From Anditalea sp035461405 (GTDB taxonomy: Bacteria > Bacteroidota > Bacteroidia > Cytophagales > Cyclobacteriaceae): 24,322 nt of DNA. The notes under the pieces were generated by a model. It was not told the DNA's origin. It made no database searches and was given only the letters and a program-made list of their open reading frames with translations. Position numbers and translations under genes: made by a program. Shown piece by piece: positions 1-6,542 of the stretch. How positions within the stretch are numbered: the first letter of the stretch is position 1; each line of letters begins with the position of its first letter. The stretch is taken from NCBI GenBank assembly GCA_035461405.1, contig DATHVH010000041.1, forward strand, positions 1 through 24,322, read 5' to 3'.

Positions 1-306
1 TTCCGGCCGAATATTATCTGGGATATCAGTTCCTTCTTTGAAAAAATATACTTTTGTATTACCATATTTTGAATGGGGCATCATGTTCCCATAGACCTCC
101 ATTTCCTGCCAGAGAGTATCCGGAGTGCTGACGGCATATAAGCGAATTATAGGACCAGTATTGTTTTCATTGCGATAGTGTGCATGCTCTGTATATCGGC
201 CCTCTAGATCACCTACATTTGGTTGAGTAAAAGATTCCTTTGCAATATAAATTATTACTATAAGTACAAAACCGGCAAAAAAATAAATTATTCTTTTTGT
301 TTTCAT
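1..306 (-). CDS. Unrecognised membrane-anchored protein, N-terminal part (cut by window edge)
   Basis: An open frame of 102 codons starts at the ATG at 306-304 and runs without a stop through the left edge, so only the N-terminus is visible. Residues 1-6 are basic (MKTKRI), followed by a hydrophobic stretch at about 7-21 (IYFFAGFVLIVIIYI). This fits a signal anchor or an uncleaved signal peptide with the rest outside the cytoplasm. The remaining part is polar and I do not recognise a family. A longer-looking frame on the same strand (451-209) overlaps it in another phase but has no membrane logic and runs into the repeat-like intergenic DNA, so I prefer this one. Function unknown. Confidence 0.6.
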   Translation of the reverse strand, partial: MKTKRIIYFFAGFVLIVIIYIAKESFTQPNVGDLEGRYTEHAHYRNENNTGPIIRLYAVSTPDTLWQEMEVYGNMMPHSKYGNTKVYFFKEGTDIPDNIRPE

Positions 307-751
307 CATAGACAAATCTAAGGAATTTAATATCAAATGCTGAAGTAAGGTGGGGGAAGTTGGACTTGGTAAGTAATGATGTCGGATGGTATATTAGGTA
401 AGAAGTGAGAAGTAAGAAGGAAAAAAGACCGAAGACACGAGCCTGTGTCAAAATTGACGAGTGACTGGAGAAGCTGTGTGAAAAGAAAACTTAAAGGATC
501 TGAAGTTGATGTTTTGAAAACTTTTCAGATACCTCTTCGAATAATTAAGTAGAGAAAATCTCCATTTTACAGAAGTTGGAGAGACCGAAACGGAATGAAA
601 CTTACATGAACGGTAGACCGGAGACGGAAGTAAATATCGTTTAAGATGATGCTGGATGACCGATGCCGGATGTGGGTTGAACTGTGGAATAAAGTTAAGA
701 AGTTTATGGTAAGCGGGGGTAATTGGAGAACGTGGATTGACTCATAAAAAT

Positions 752-766
752 CGCAATTGAATTGCG
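752..766. promoter_or_regulatory. Perfect 15-bp palindrome, possible operator
   Basis: CGCAATTGAATTGCG is a perfect 7-bp inverted repeat around one central base. It sits about 125 bp upstream of the RsbQ-like gene start, where the composition changes from purine-rich repeat-like DNA to AT-rich promoter-like DNA. It is too compact to form a good RNA hairpin, so a binding site for a dimeric regulator is the more natural reading. No partner regulator is identified. Confidence 0.35.
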
Positions 767-875
767 AATAAACATTTATAGATTTATTTAAATTTTTTTT
801 ATCCTTCTTCTAAGAGATTTTAAAAATAGTGTCAAATAATATGTTAAATTTAAATTTTCTGAACAGGTTTTTTAT

Positions 876-881
876 AGGTGA
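876..881 (+). promoter_or_regulatory. Shine-Dalgarno-like site deciding the start of the hydrolase gene
   Basis: AGGTGA lies 8 nt before the ATG at 890. The alternative GTG start at 878 falls inside this site. This supports ATG 890, which also gives the N-terminal length expected of RsbQ-like proteins. Confidence 0.5.
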
Positions 882-889
882 AAAGTTTT

Positions 890-1696
890 ATGGTCAAAGA
901 TATAAAAGTTAGGAATAATATAAACCGATTAGGATCAGGGAATCAGACTATTATGTTTGCCCACGGTTATGGTTGTGATCAAAATATGTGGAGATTCATT
1001 ACACCGGCTTTTGAGGCAGCTTATGACATTATTCTGTTTGACCATGTTGGATCCGGCAGATCTGATGAAAAGGAATACAGGTTTGATAAATATAATACGC
1101 TTAAAGGATATGTGGATGATATTATCGAAGTGTGTGAAGATCTAGGCCTTAAAGATATTATTTTTGTAGGGCACTCTGTCAGCAGTATGATCGGAGCACT
1201 TGCTTCCGCCTATCGACCGGATCTTTTCAAACAACTGATAATGATAGGTCCTTCACCCTGTTATATTAATGATGAGGATTACTACGGAGGATTTTCCCAG
1301 CAGGATATCGATGAACTTATCGACACACTGGAAAGCAACTATCTAGGCTGGTCTAGCTATATTACACCTGTTATAGTAGGTAATCCCGAAAAACCTGAAT
1401 TTGCTGAAGAACTGAAAAATAGCTTCTGTAGGATGAACCCTGCTATAGCCAAACACTTTGCTAAAGTAACATTCCTTGGTGATAACCGCCAGGATCTTCC
1501 AAATGTATCTACACCATCACTTATCATACAGTGCCATCCAGATGTAATAGCACCGGTTAAAGTAGGCCAATATGTTTCCGGTAAAGTTCAAAACGGAAGC
1601 TACCTGCAGCTAGAAGTAACTGGCCACTGCCCCCACCTTACTGCGCCTCAGCAAACTATAGAGGCGTTAAAATCTTATATTGAAAATTACAATTGA
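890..1696 (+). CDS. RsbQ-like alpha/beta hydrolase (stress-signalling hydrolase family)
   Basis: The protein closely resembles Bacillus RsbQ along its whole length: HGYGCDQNMW near the oxyanion region, LFDHVGSGRSD, the nucleophile elbow GHSVSS, GPSPCYINDEDYYGGF, and GHCPHL at the C-terminus. Numbered from GTG 878, the triad is Ser100, Asp222 and His250; subtract 4 for the ATG 890 start chosen here. RsbQ works with the PAS-domain phosphatase RsbP in energy-stress signalling, and the wider family includes the plant receptors D14 and KAI2, which bind and hydrolyse small ligands. The stop overlaps the start of the next gene, a PAS histidine kinase, so the two are made together. By inference this enzyme makes or binds a small hydrophobic signal read by that PAS domain. 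It has no signal peptide and is probably cytoplasmic. The substrate is unknown. Confidence 0.85.
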   Translation: MVKDIKVRNNINRLGSGNQTIMFAHGYGCDQNMWRFITPAFEAAYDIILFDHVGSGRSDEKEYRFDKYNTLKGYVDDIIEVCEDLGLKDIIFVGHSVSSMIGALASAYRPDLFKQLIMIGPSPCYINDEDYYGGFSQQDIDELIDTLESNYLGWSSYITPVIVGNPEKPEFAEELKNSFCRMNPAIAKHFAKVTFLGDNRQDLPNVSTPSLIIQCHPDVIAPVKVGQYVSGKVQNGSYLQLEVTGHCPHLTAPQQTIEALKSYIENYN

Positions 1697-2802
1697 AGGC
1701 AAAATATACTGAACATAGCGAAGACTTATTTCAAAATGCTCCATGTGGATACCTATCCATGCAAGCGGATGGAGAAATAGTAAATATCAATAATACGCTA
1801 CTCACGTGGCTAAATTTTACTAGAAAAGAAGTAATTAATAGTAAGTCCTTTCAGGACCTATTGGCCATAGGTGGTAAGATGTATTTTGAGACGCATATGA
1901 TGCCTTTACTCCAGATGCAGGGAGAGGTAAGAGAAATAAATATAGAACTTAAAGGAAAAAATAAGACGGTGGTACCTGTTTTAATAAACGGCACCAAAGT
2001 ACAAGTAAATCCTGAGCATACAATTTATAGGCTTTCGATCATCGACATTTCTCAACGAAAGATGTATGAAAAAGAACTCCTCAAAGCCCGAAAAGAAGCG
2101 GAAGATACCAATAAACGGCTAATTCAAATTAATGAGGAACTGGAGCACTTTGCCTACACCGCTTCTCATGATTTACAGGCTCCGCTAAACAATATAGCAA
2201 GTGCAGTCTACCTTATTAAATTGAAAAATCTTATCCAGCATGAAGAAACGGTTGAATTATTTTCTGTTATAGAAAACAATGCAAATCGGATGCGAACGAT
2301 GATTTATGACTTGTTGGAGTACTCAAAGTTGGATGGAAGTAGTTCTGAATCGGAGTCTTTTTCACTGGAAGAAGTTTGCGTATTAGCTATAGAAATGTTG
2401 GATGATGAGATTAAAAAAAATGGAGCAGAATTTAATATTTCAGATCTTCCTATAATAAAAGGTTCAAAAACCCAATTTATAAGGCTATTTCTTAATTTTT
2501 TCTCCAATGCTATTAAATATAGAAAAAAAACGGATACACCTGTTATTCATGTAAGCTGCGAAAAAATAAGAGATTATTATTCTATATATATCAAAGACAA
2601 TGGCATAGGTTTCGACCAAAAACATGATAAGAAAATATTCCAATTTATGGAACGTCTCCATTCACATGATGATATAGCGGGCACTGGTATAGGTTTATCT
2701 GCCTGTAAAAGAATAGTGGAAAAGCATGGGGGTAGAATAGGTGTGACTTCAGCTCCTGGCCAAGGCAGTACGTTTTATTTTACGTTACCGGAATCGTTCT
2801 GA
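1693..2802 (+). CDS. PAS-domain sensor histidine kinase, coupled to the RsbQ-like hydrolase
   Basis: Domains in order: a PAS domain at about residues 10-120 (DLFQNAPCGYLSMQADGEIV to IIDISQRK), a short coiled-coil linker at 120-150, a HisKA dimerisation domain with phospho-acceptor His159 (YTASHDLQAPLNN), and a HATPase domain with the N box around Asn268-Asn272, G1 DNGIGF (302-307), a phytochrome-kinase-like FQFMERLHS segment, and G2 GTGIGL (330-335). There is no transmembrane segment or receiver domain, so it is a soluble cytoplasmic kinase. The start is TTG inside the TTGA overlap with the previous stop. The next in-frame ATG (residue 23) would cut into the PAS domain. No response regulator lies nearby, so the kinase is an orphan here. 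Pairing with an RsbQ-type hydrolase parallels RsbQ-RsbP, with a kinase output in place of a PP2C phosphatase. Confidence 0.9.
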   Translation: MKAKYTEHSEDLFQNAPCGYLSMQADGEIVNINNTLLTWLNFTRKEVINSKSFQDLLAIGGKMYFETHMMPLLQMQGEVREINIELKGKNKTVVPVLINGTKVQVNPEHTIYRLSIIDISQRKMYEKELLKARKEAEDTNKRLIQINEELEHFAYTASHDLQAPLNNIASAVYLIKLKNLIQHEETVELFSVIENNANRMRTMIYDLLEYSKLDGSSSESESFSLEEVCVLAIEMLDDEIKKNGAEFNISDLPIIKGSKTQFIRLFLNFFSNAIKYRKKTDTPVIHVSCEKIRDYYSIYIKDNGIGFDQKHDKKIFQFMERLHSHDDIAGTGIGLSACKRIVEKHGGRIGVTSAPGQGSTFYFTLPESF

Positions 2803-2812
2803 GGGATTCCGG
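2788..2812 (+). repeat. 8-bp inverted repeat spanning the kinase stop codon
   Basis: CCGGAATC (2788-2795) and GATTCCGG (2805-2812) pair perfectly around a 9-nt loop that contains the TGA stop (2800-2802). There is no T-tract behind it, so it is not a classical terminator. It could protect the mRNA 3' end, with termination occurring at the stronger hairpin further downstream. Confidence 0.4.
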
Positions 2813-2924
2813 GAGTTCAATGCCTGATGAAAAAAAGGGCTAAAAACGGGAGCTAAATGACGAAAGATATTGATTTTACTTTTAAAAGTAGGGTATGTGT
2901 TTGTATGAGGAAACTATATAAATT

Positions 2925-2952
2925 AAAAAGGAGCGGTATCCGCTCCTTTTTT
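2925..2952. terminator. Bidirectional rho-independent terminator between convergent units
   Basis: A GC-rich stem GGAGCGG-TAT-CCGCTCC (2930-2946) is flanked by A5 on the left and T6 on the right. Either strand therefore reads as a hairpin followed by a U-tract. It lies between the kinase stop (2802) and the stop of the galM-like gene (2985, minus strand), and so should end both the plus-strand hydrolase/kinase unit and the long minus-strand arabinose operon. Confidence 0.9.
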
Positions 2953-2984
2953 CATTCATTGACCTCAATCTCAAAGATATAGTT

Positions 2985-4112
2985 TTATCTGGTTTTGAAG
3001 TGAAGCTCTATCTTATGAGAATATGTTTCGCCTGGCTCAAGAGTAGCTGAAGGGAAATTAGGCTGATTAGGAGAGTCGGGAAAGAGCTGTGGCTCTAAAC
3101 ATAATCCAGTATGTATATTATAGATGTTTCCATCGGTACCTTTTGCACCATTTAGGAAATTACCTGAGTAAAACTGAATTCCCGGCGCATCCGAATGAAC
3201 TTCTAATACTCTTCCAGAAGCACTGTGATATAGTTCTGCCTGCTTTTTAAGGTTCCCGGTATATTCCTTAGTGATCACATAATTATGGTCATAGCCGCCT
3301 TCTACTTGATCTATTCTTTCACCAATCTTATGGGCAGTACTAAAGTCAAAAGGGGTATCTTTCACCTCTACTATTTCACCTGTAGGGATTAATGTTTCGT
3401 CCACCGGAGTATAGTGGTCTCCATAGATAGTCAACTCATGGCCAAGTATATCCTCTTTCATAGCGCTAAGATTGAAATAGCCATGATGCGTTAAATTCAC
3501 TATTGTCTTTTTATCAGTATTTGCTTCATACAGAATAGTAAGCACATCATTATCATCCAGTGTAAAAGTAGCAGTGGCTGTTAATTCACCTGGAAATCCT
3601 TCTTCTCCATCTGGGCTTACATAAGTCATTCGAACACCTCTACCATTGTTGTTTTCAAAAGTTTCAGCATTCCAGACTACTTCATTAAAGCCTTCTTTAC
3701 CTCCGTGAAGGTGGTTCTGCCCATCATTTGTAGTAAGTTGATAATCTTCCCCATCTAAAGAGAATTGTCCTCTGGCTATTCTATTTGCGTATCTGCCTAC
3801 ACTTGCACCGAAGTAAGATCCGTTTTGCTGGTATTGACTGACATTGTCAAAACCCATTACTATATTTTCTAGATTTCCATCCTTATCAGCTACCAGCAAT
3901 TTGGTTACTATCGCGCCATAATTAGTAAGGTGAACAGTTGTTCCATTGCTATTTTTCAGCTCAAAAGTCTGTACTTCTTGTCCTTTGATGGTTTCAGTTT
4001 TTATCATAGAAATAGTTTTTTCATTTTCAGTTTCGTTTTCAGTAGTACCACTATCGGTTCCACAGGACCAAAACATAAGGCAAACCAATGCCAGGAATCC
4101 AAATTTGCTCAT
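2985..4112 (-). CDS. galM: Aldose 1-epimerase (mutarotase), lipoprotein
   Basis: GalM-type mutarotases interconvert the alpha and beta anomers of free aldoses. The family's catalytic residues are visible: NHLHGG with His136, NLTHHGYFN with His210 as general acid, and GLCLEPQ with Glu340 as general base. The N-terminus is a lipoprotein signal with lipobox FWSC (Cys17), followed by a Ser/Thr/Glu-rich linker to about residue 35. The enzyme therefore acts outside the cytoplasm, unlike cytoplasmic GalM of enteric bacteria. It is the last gene of the minus-strand operon, 18 nt after araD and just before the terminator. In this context the likely substrate is L-arabinose (or galactose) released by the glycosidases, supplying the anomer preferred by the transporter. 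The sugar assignment is inference. Confidence 0.88.
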   Translation of the reverse strand: MSKFGFLALVCLMFWSCGTDSGTTENETENEKTISMIKTETIKGQEVQTFELKNSNGTTVHLTNYGAIVTKLLVADKDGNLENIVMGFDNVSQYQQNGSYFGASVGRYANRIARGQFSLDGEDYQLTTNDGQNHLHGGKEGFNEVVWNAETFENNNGRGVRMTYVSPDGEEGFPGELTATATFTLDDNDVLTILYEANTDKKTIVNLTHHGYFNLSAMKEDILGHELTIYGDHYTPVDETLIPTGEIVEVKDTPFDFSTAHKIGERIDQVEGGYDHNYVITKEYTGNLKKQAELYHSASGRVLEVHSDAPGIQFYSGNFLNGAKGTDGNIYNIHTGLCLEPQLFPDSPNQPNFPSATLEPGETYSHKIELHFKTR

Positions 4113-4130
4113 ATATAAGTTAGTTAAAAA

Positions 4131-4832
4131 TCAAGATTGACCATAGTAAGAATTTGCTCCATGTTTTCTATCATAATGCTTTTTAATCAAAGCATCTTTT
4201 AATCTAGGGGCATTAGGATTAATTTGCAGGGTAAGATAAGCCATTTTAGCTAATTCTTCCAACACCTTACTGTTATATACCGCTTTAGCAGCATTTTTCC
4301 CCCATGTAAATGGCCCATGATTACCGATAAGGACCATTTCCATCTCTTGGTAGGAAAACCCTTTTTCAGTAAAGCAATCAAAAATCTGCTGACCAGTCAT
4401 GTGCTCATAATCACCCTGTATTAATTCATCCGACATGGGCGGAGCACAAGGTATGTCAAATGTAGTATGGTCGGCATGTGTAGTTCCGAAAATAGGAATA
4501 TCCAGTTGAGACTGGGCCCAGGCTACTGCATAGGTAGAATGAGTATGAGCAATACCACCTATTTCCTCCCAATGCTTATAAAGTAAAGCGTGCGTTTTAG
4601 TATCAGAAGAAGGCCTCATATTACCTTCAATCACTTGATTTTCAAAATCTAAAATCACTATATCTTCAGCCTTCAGTAAGGCATAAGGAACTCCACTAGG
4701 CTTGATGGCAAAGACACCATTATCTCTATCCACCGCACTCACATTACCAAAAGTATATACCACCAGGTCTAATTCCGGCAACTCCATATTAGCTTCGTAA
4801 CATTCTCTTTTTAATTCAATGTATTTGCTCAT
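4131..4832 (-). CDS. araD: L-ribulose-5-phosphate 4-epimerase
   Basis: This enzyme converts L-ribulose-5-phosphate to D-xylulose-5-phosphate, the last step of bacterial arabinose catabolism, by retro-aldol chemistry on a bound zinc. The length (233 aa) matches E. coli AraD (231). The zinc ligands are His96 and His98 (AHTHSTYA) and His172 (GNHGPF). Asp77, Asp121 (THADHTTF) and Tyr230 match the catalytic and active-site positions. It is cytoplasmic, with no signal peptide. The ATG at 4832 lies inside the 3' end of araB (17-nt overlap). That start is supported because the N-terminus (ELKRECYEANMELP) aligns with E. coli AraD from its first residues, so the overlap is real and implies translational coupling. 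Confidence 0.95.
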   Translation of the reverse strand: MSKYIELKRECYEANMELPELDLVVYTFGNVSAVDRDNGVFAIKPSGVPYALLKAEDIVILDFENQVIEGNMRPSSDTKTHALLYKHWEEIGGIAHTHSTYAVAWAQSQLDIPIFGTTHADHTTFDIPCAPPMSDELIQGDYEHMTGQQIFDCFTEKGFSYQEMEMVLIGNHGPFTWGKNAAKAVYNSKVLEELAKMAYLTLQINPNAPRLKDALIKKHYDRKHGANSYYGQS

Positions 4833-6516
4833 GTTCTGCTACTTTCTTTGTGTTTTCGACTACAAAATCTCCGAAACCATTATACTGCTCGTATAACTTC
4901 TCGTAAATCCTTACATTATTTTCTATTGGCTGATACTCCTTATCAAAACCGTTTGACATTCCTTTGATAGCTGACTGTGTATCAGGATATACTCCACTTA
5001 CTACGGCCGCATACATAGCTGCCCCCAGCGCAGGAGCCTGCTCTGATGTAGCCACCTTGATAGGCTTATTTAATACATCGGCCAAGGTCTGCATCACAAG
5101 ATCGGATTTTTTAGCGACACCGCCCATTCCTATCACATTATCTATCCTTACACCCTCAGATTCAAATCTATCCACGATCTTTTTAGAACCAAAGCAAATA
5201 GCCTCCACCAGAGATTTGAAAACCCTAGCTGCATCAGAACCCATACTCAATCCCATAATTGCACCTTTCAGTGCTTGGTTGGCATCAGGCGTTCGTCTGC
5301 CATTGATCCAATCCAACGCTACTATGGAAGATTCCTCTACAGGAATTTTTGAAGCTTTTTCAGATAGGTTTAGTATAGTTCTATCCTCAATTTCTACTAT
5401 TAAATTATCTTTTTGGTTATCATCGATATGGTCACTGGATTTGATAATTTCGGTGGCTGGCTTAGCTATGAGATCTCTAAACCATGCTAATACATCACCA
5501 AAACCAGATTGCCCTGCTTCCAGCCCTATAGTTCCTGGTATTACCGAGCCATCTACCTGTCCGCAGATACCTTTCACCAAGCTATCGCCCAAGTTATCTC
5601 TGGAAGCTACCATGATATCACAGGTAGAAGTACCCATTACTTTAACTAAAGTATTTTCGGCCACCTCGCCACCTATAGCTCCTGCATGTGCATCAAAGGT
5701 ACCTACTGCTACTAGTACATCTTCACTCAATCCTAATTTTTCAGCCCATTTAGCAGATAGATTTCCTGCTGCCTCATCTGACGTATAGGTTTCAGTGTAT
5801 AATCTATCTCGCAGATCTGCCAAATAAGGATCGAATTTTCCTAAGAATTCTTTGGGTGGAAGACCTCCCCAGCTCTCATGCCATAAGGCTTTATGTCCAG
5901 CTGCACAGCGGCTTCTCTTCAAGGTCAACGGATCTTCATTACCTATCAGTTGACTGGTAATATAGTCACAATGCTCCATCCACGAATAGGCTTTTGCAGC
6001 TACTTCCGGATCTACTCTAGCAATGTGCAGAATCTTTGACCAAAACCATTCGGAAGAATAAATTCCACCCTCATACTTAGTATAGTCTTCGCCACCCCAG
6101 TTTTTGGCTACCTCATTTATTTCATCAGCTTCTTTTATTGATGTATGGTCTTTCCATAAGATCATCATGGCATTTGGGTTATCCTTAAATTGGGGATCAA
6201 ATGCCAATGATTCACCTTTTTCATCCACTGGAAGTGGAGAAGAACCGGTAGTATCTACACAAATAGCTTTTACTTGAGAGGAATCTACTTTTGACTCTGC
6301 CAGGACTCCTTTAATTGTTTCTTCCAAACCCTCCAGGTGATCTGCAGGATGCTGTCTGAATTGATTTTTGACTGGATTACAATATTTACCCACTTTCCAC
6401 TGTGGATAGTAGAAAACCTTACTTGCCAAACAGTGGCCATTTGCAGTATCTACCAGAACAGACCGCACAGAATCTGACCCATAGTCCAATCCTATTACAT
6501 ATGTTTTATTATCCAT
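4816..6516 (-). CDS. araB: Ribulokinase
   Basis: An FGGY-family kinase that phosphorylates L-ribulose to L-ribulose-5-phosphate. It is 566 aa, the same as E. coli AraB. The N-terminal ATPase motif GLDYGSDSVRSVLVD (9-23) is characteristic of ribulokinase. CVDTTGSSPLPVD (86-98), the catalytic-base region GTFDAHAG with Asp275, the nucleotide-phosphate loop GTSTCD (295-300) and the C-terminal GMGGVAKKSD (about 468-477) are all present. It is cytoplasmic. It starts 26 nt after the upstream GH51 gene and overlaps araD by 17 nt. Its product is the substrate of AraD, while the enzyme supplying L-ribulose (AraA) is not in this window. A 274-codon open frame opposite this gene is an antisense shadow. 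Confidence 0.96.
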   Translation of the reverse strand: MDNKTYVIGLDYGSDSVRSVLVDTANGHCLASKVFYYPQWKVGKYCNPVKNQFRQHPADHLEGLEETIKGVLAESKVDSSQVKAICVDTTGSSPLPVDEKGESLAFDPQFKDNPNAMMILWKDHTSIKEADEINEVAKNWGGEDYTKYEGGIYSSEWFWSKILHIARVDPEVAAKAYSWMEHCDYITSQLIGNEDPLTLKRSRCAAGHKALWHESWGGLPPKEFLGKFDPYLADLRDRLYTETYTSDEAAGNLSAKWAEKLGLSEDVLVAVGTFDAHAGAIGGEVAENTLVKVMGTSTCDIMVASRDNLGDSLVKGICGQVDGSVIPGTIGLEAGQSGFGDVLAWFRDLIAKPATEIIKSSDHIDDNQKDNLIVEIEDRTILNLSEKASKIPVEESSIVALDWINGRRTPDANQALKGAIMGLSMGSDAARVFKSLVEAICFGSKKIVDRFESEGVRIDNVIGMGGVAKKSDLVMQTLADVLNKPIKVATSEQAPALGAAMYAAVVSGVYPDTQSAIKGMSNGFDKEYQPIENNVRIYEKLYEQYNGFGDFVVENTKKVAEHEQIH

Positions 6517-6542
6517 TTGTATATGGTTCTTTATTTATAATT

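Larger units (their letters stand above)
307..889. other. Long intergenic region with degenerate GACCG-type repeats
   Basis: About 580 bases with no supportable gene. From roughly 340 to 750 the plus strand is strongly purine-rich. It carries several related short words: AGAAGTGAGAAGTAAGAAG (402-420), GACCGAAGACACGAG (427-441), GACCGAAACGG (583-593), GACCGGAGACGGAAG (616-630) and a GATG/CCGGATG cluster (647-672). They look like worn copies of a short GACCGAAGAC-like unit rather than coding sequence. From about 750 to 889 the DNA becomes AT-rich and should hold the promoter of the downstream hydrolase/kinase pair. I found no perfect TAnnTTTG there. Confidence 0.45.

Noticed and set aside
209..451. 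80-codon minus-strand open frame over the left intergenic region
   Set aside because: It runs through repeat-like DNA and overlaps, in another frame, the better-supported partial gene at 1-306, which has a basic start and a membrane helix.
878..889. GTG 878 as the start of the RsbQ-like gene
   Set aside because: The GTG is part of an AGGTGA ribosome-binding site for ATG 890, which also fits the RsbQ N-terminal length.
2877..2890. Perfect palindrome TACTTTTAAAAGTA near the terminator
   Set aside because: All AT except for two bases, no loop for a hairpin, and located between convergent 3' ends, so chance is a sufficient explanation.
4964..5788. 274-codon open frame on the plus strand opposite araB
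   Set aside because: It lies entirely antisense to a clear ribulokinase, has a Ser/Pro/Thr-rich composition typical of reverse-strand shadows, and shows no recognisable domain.
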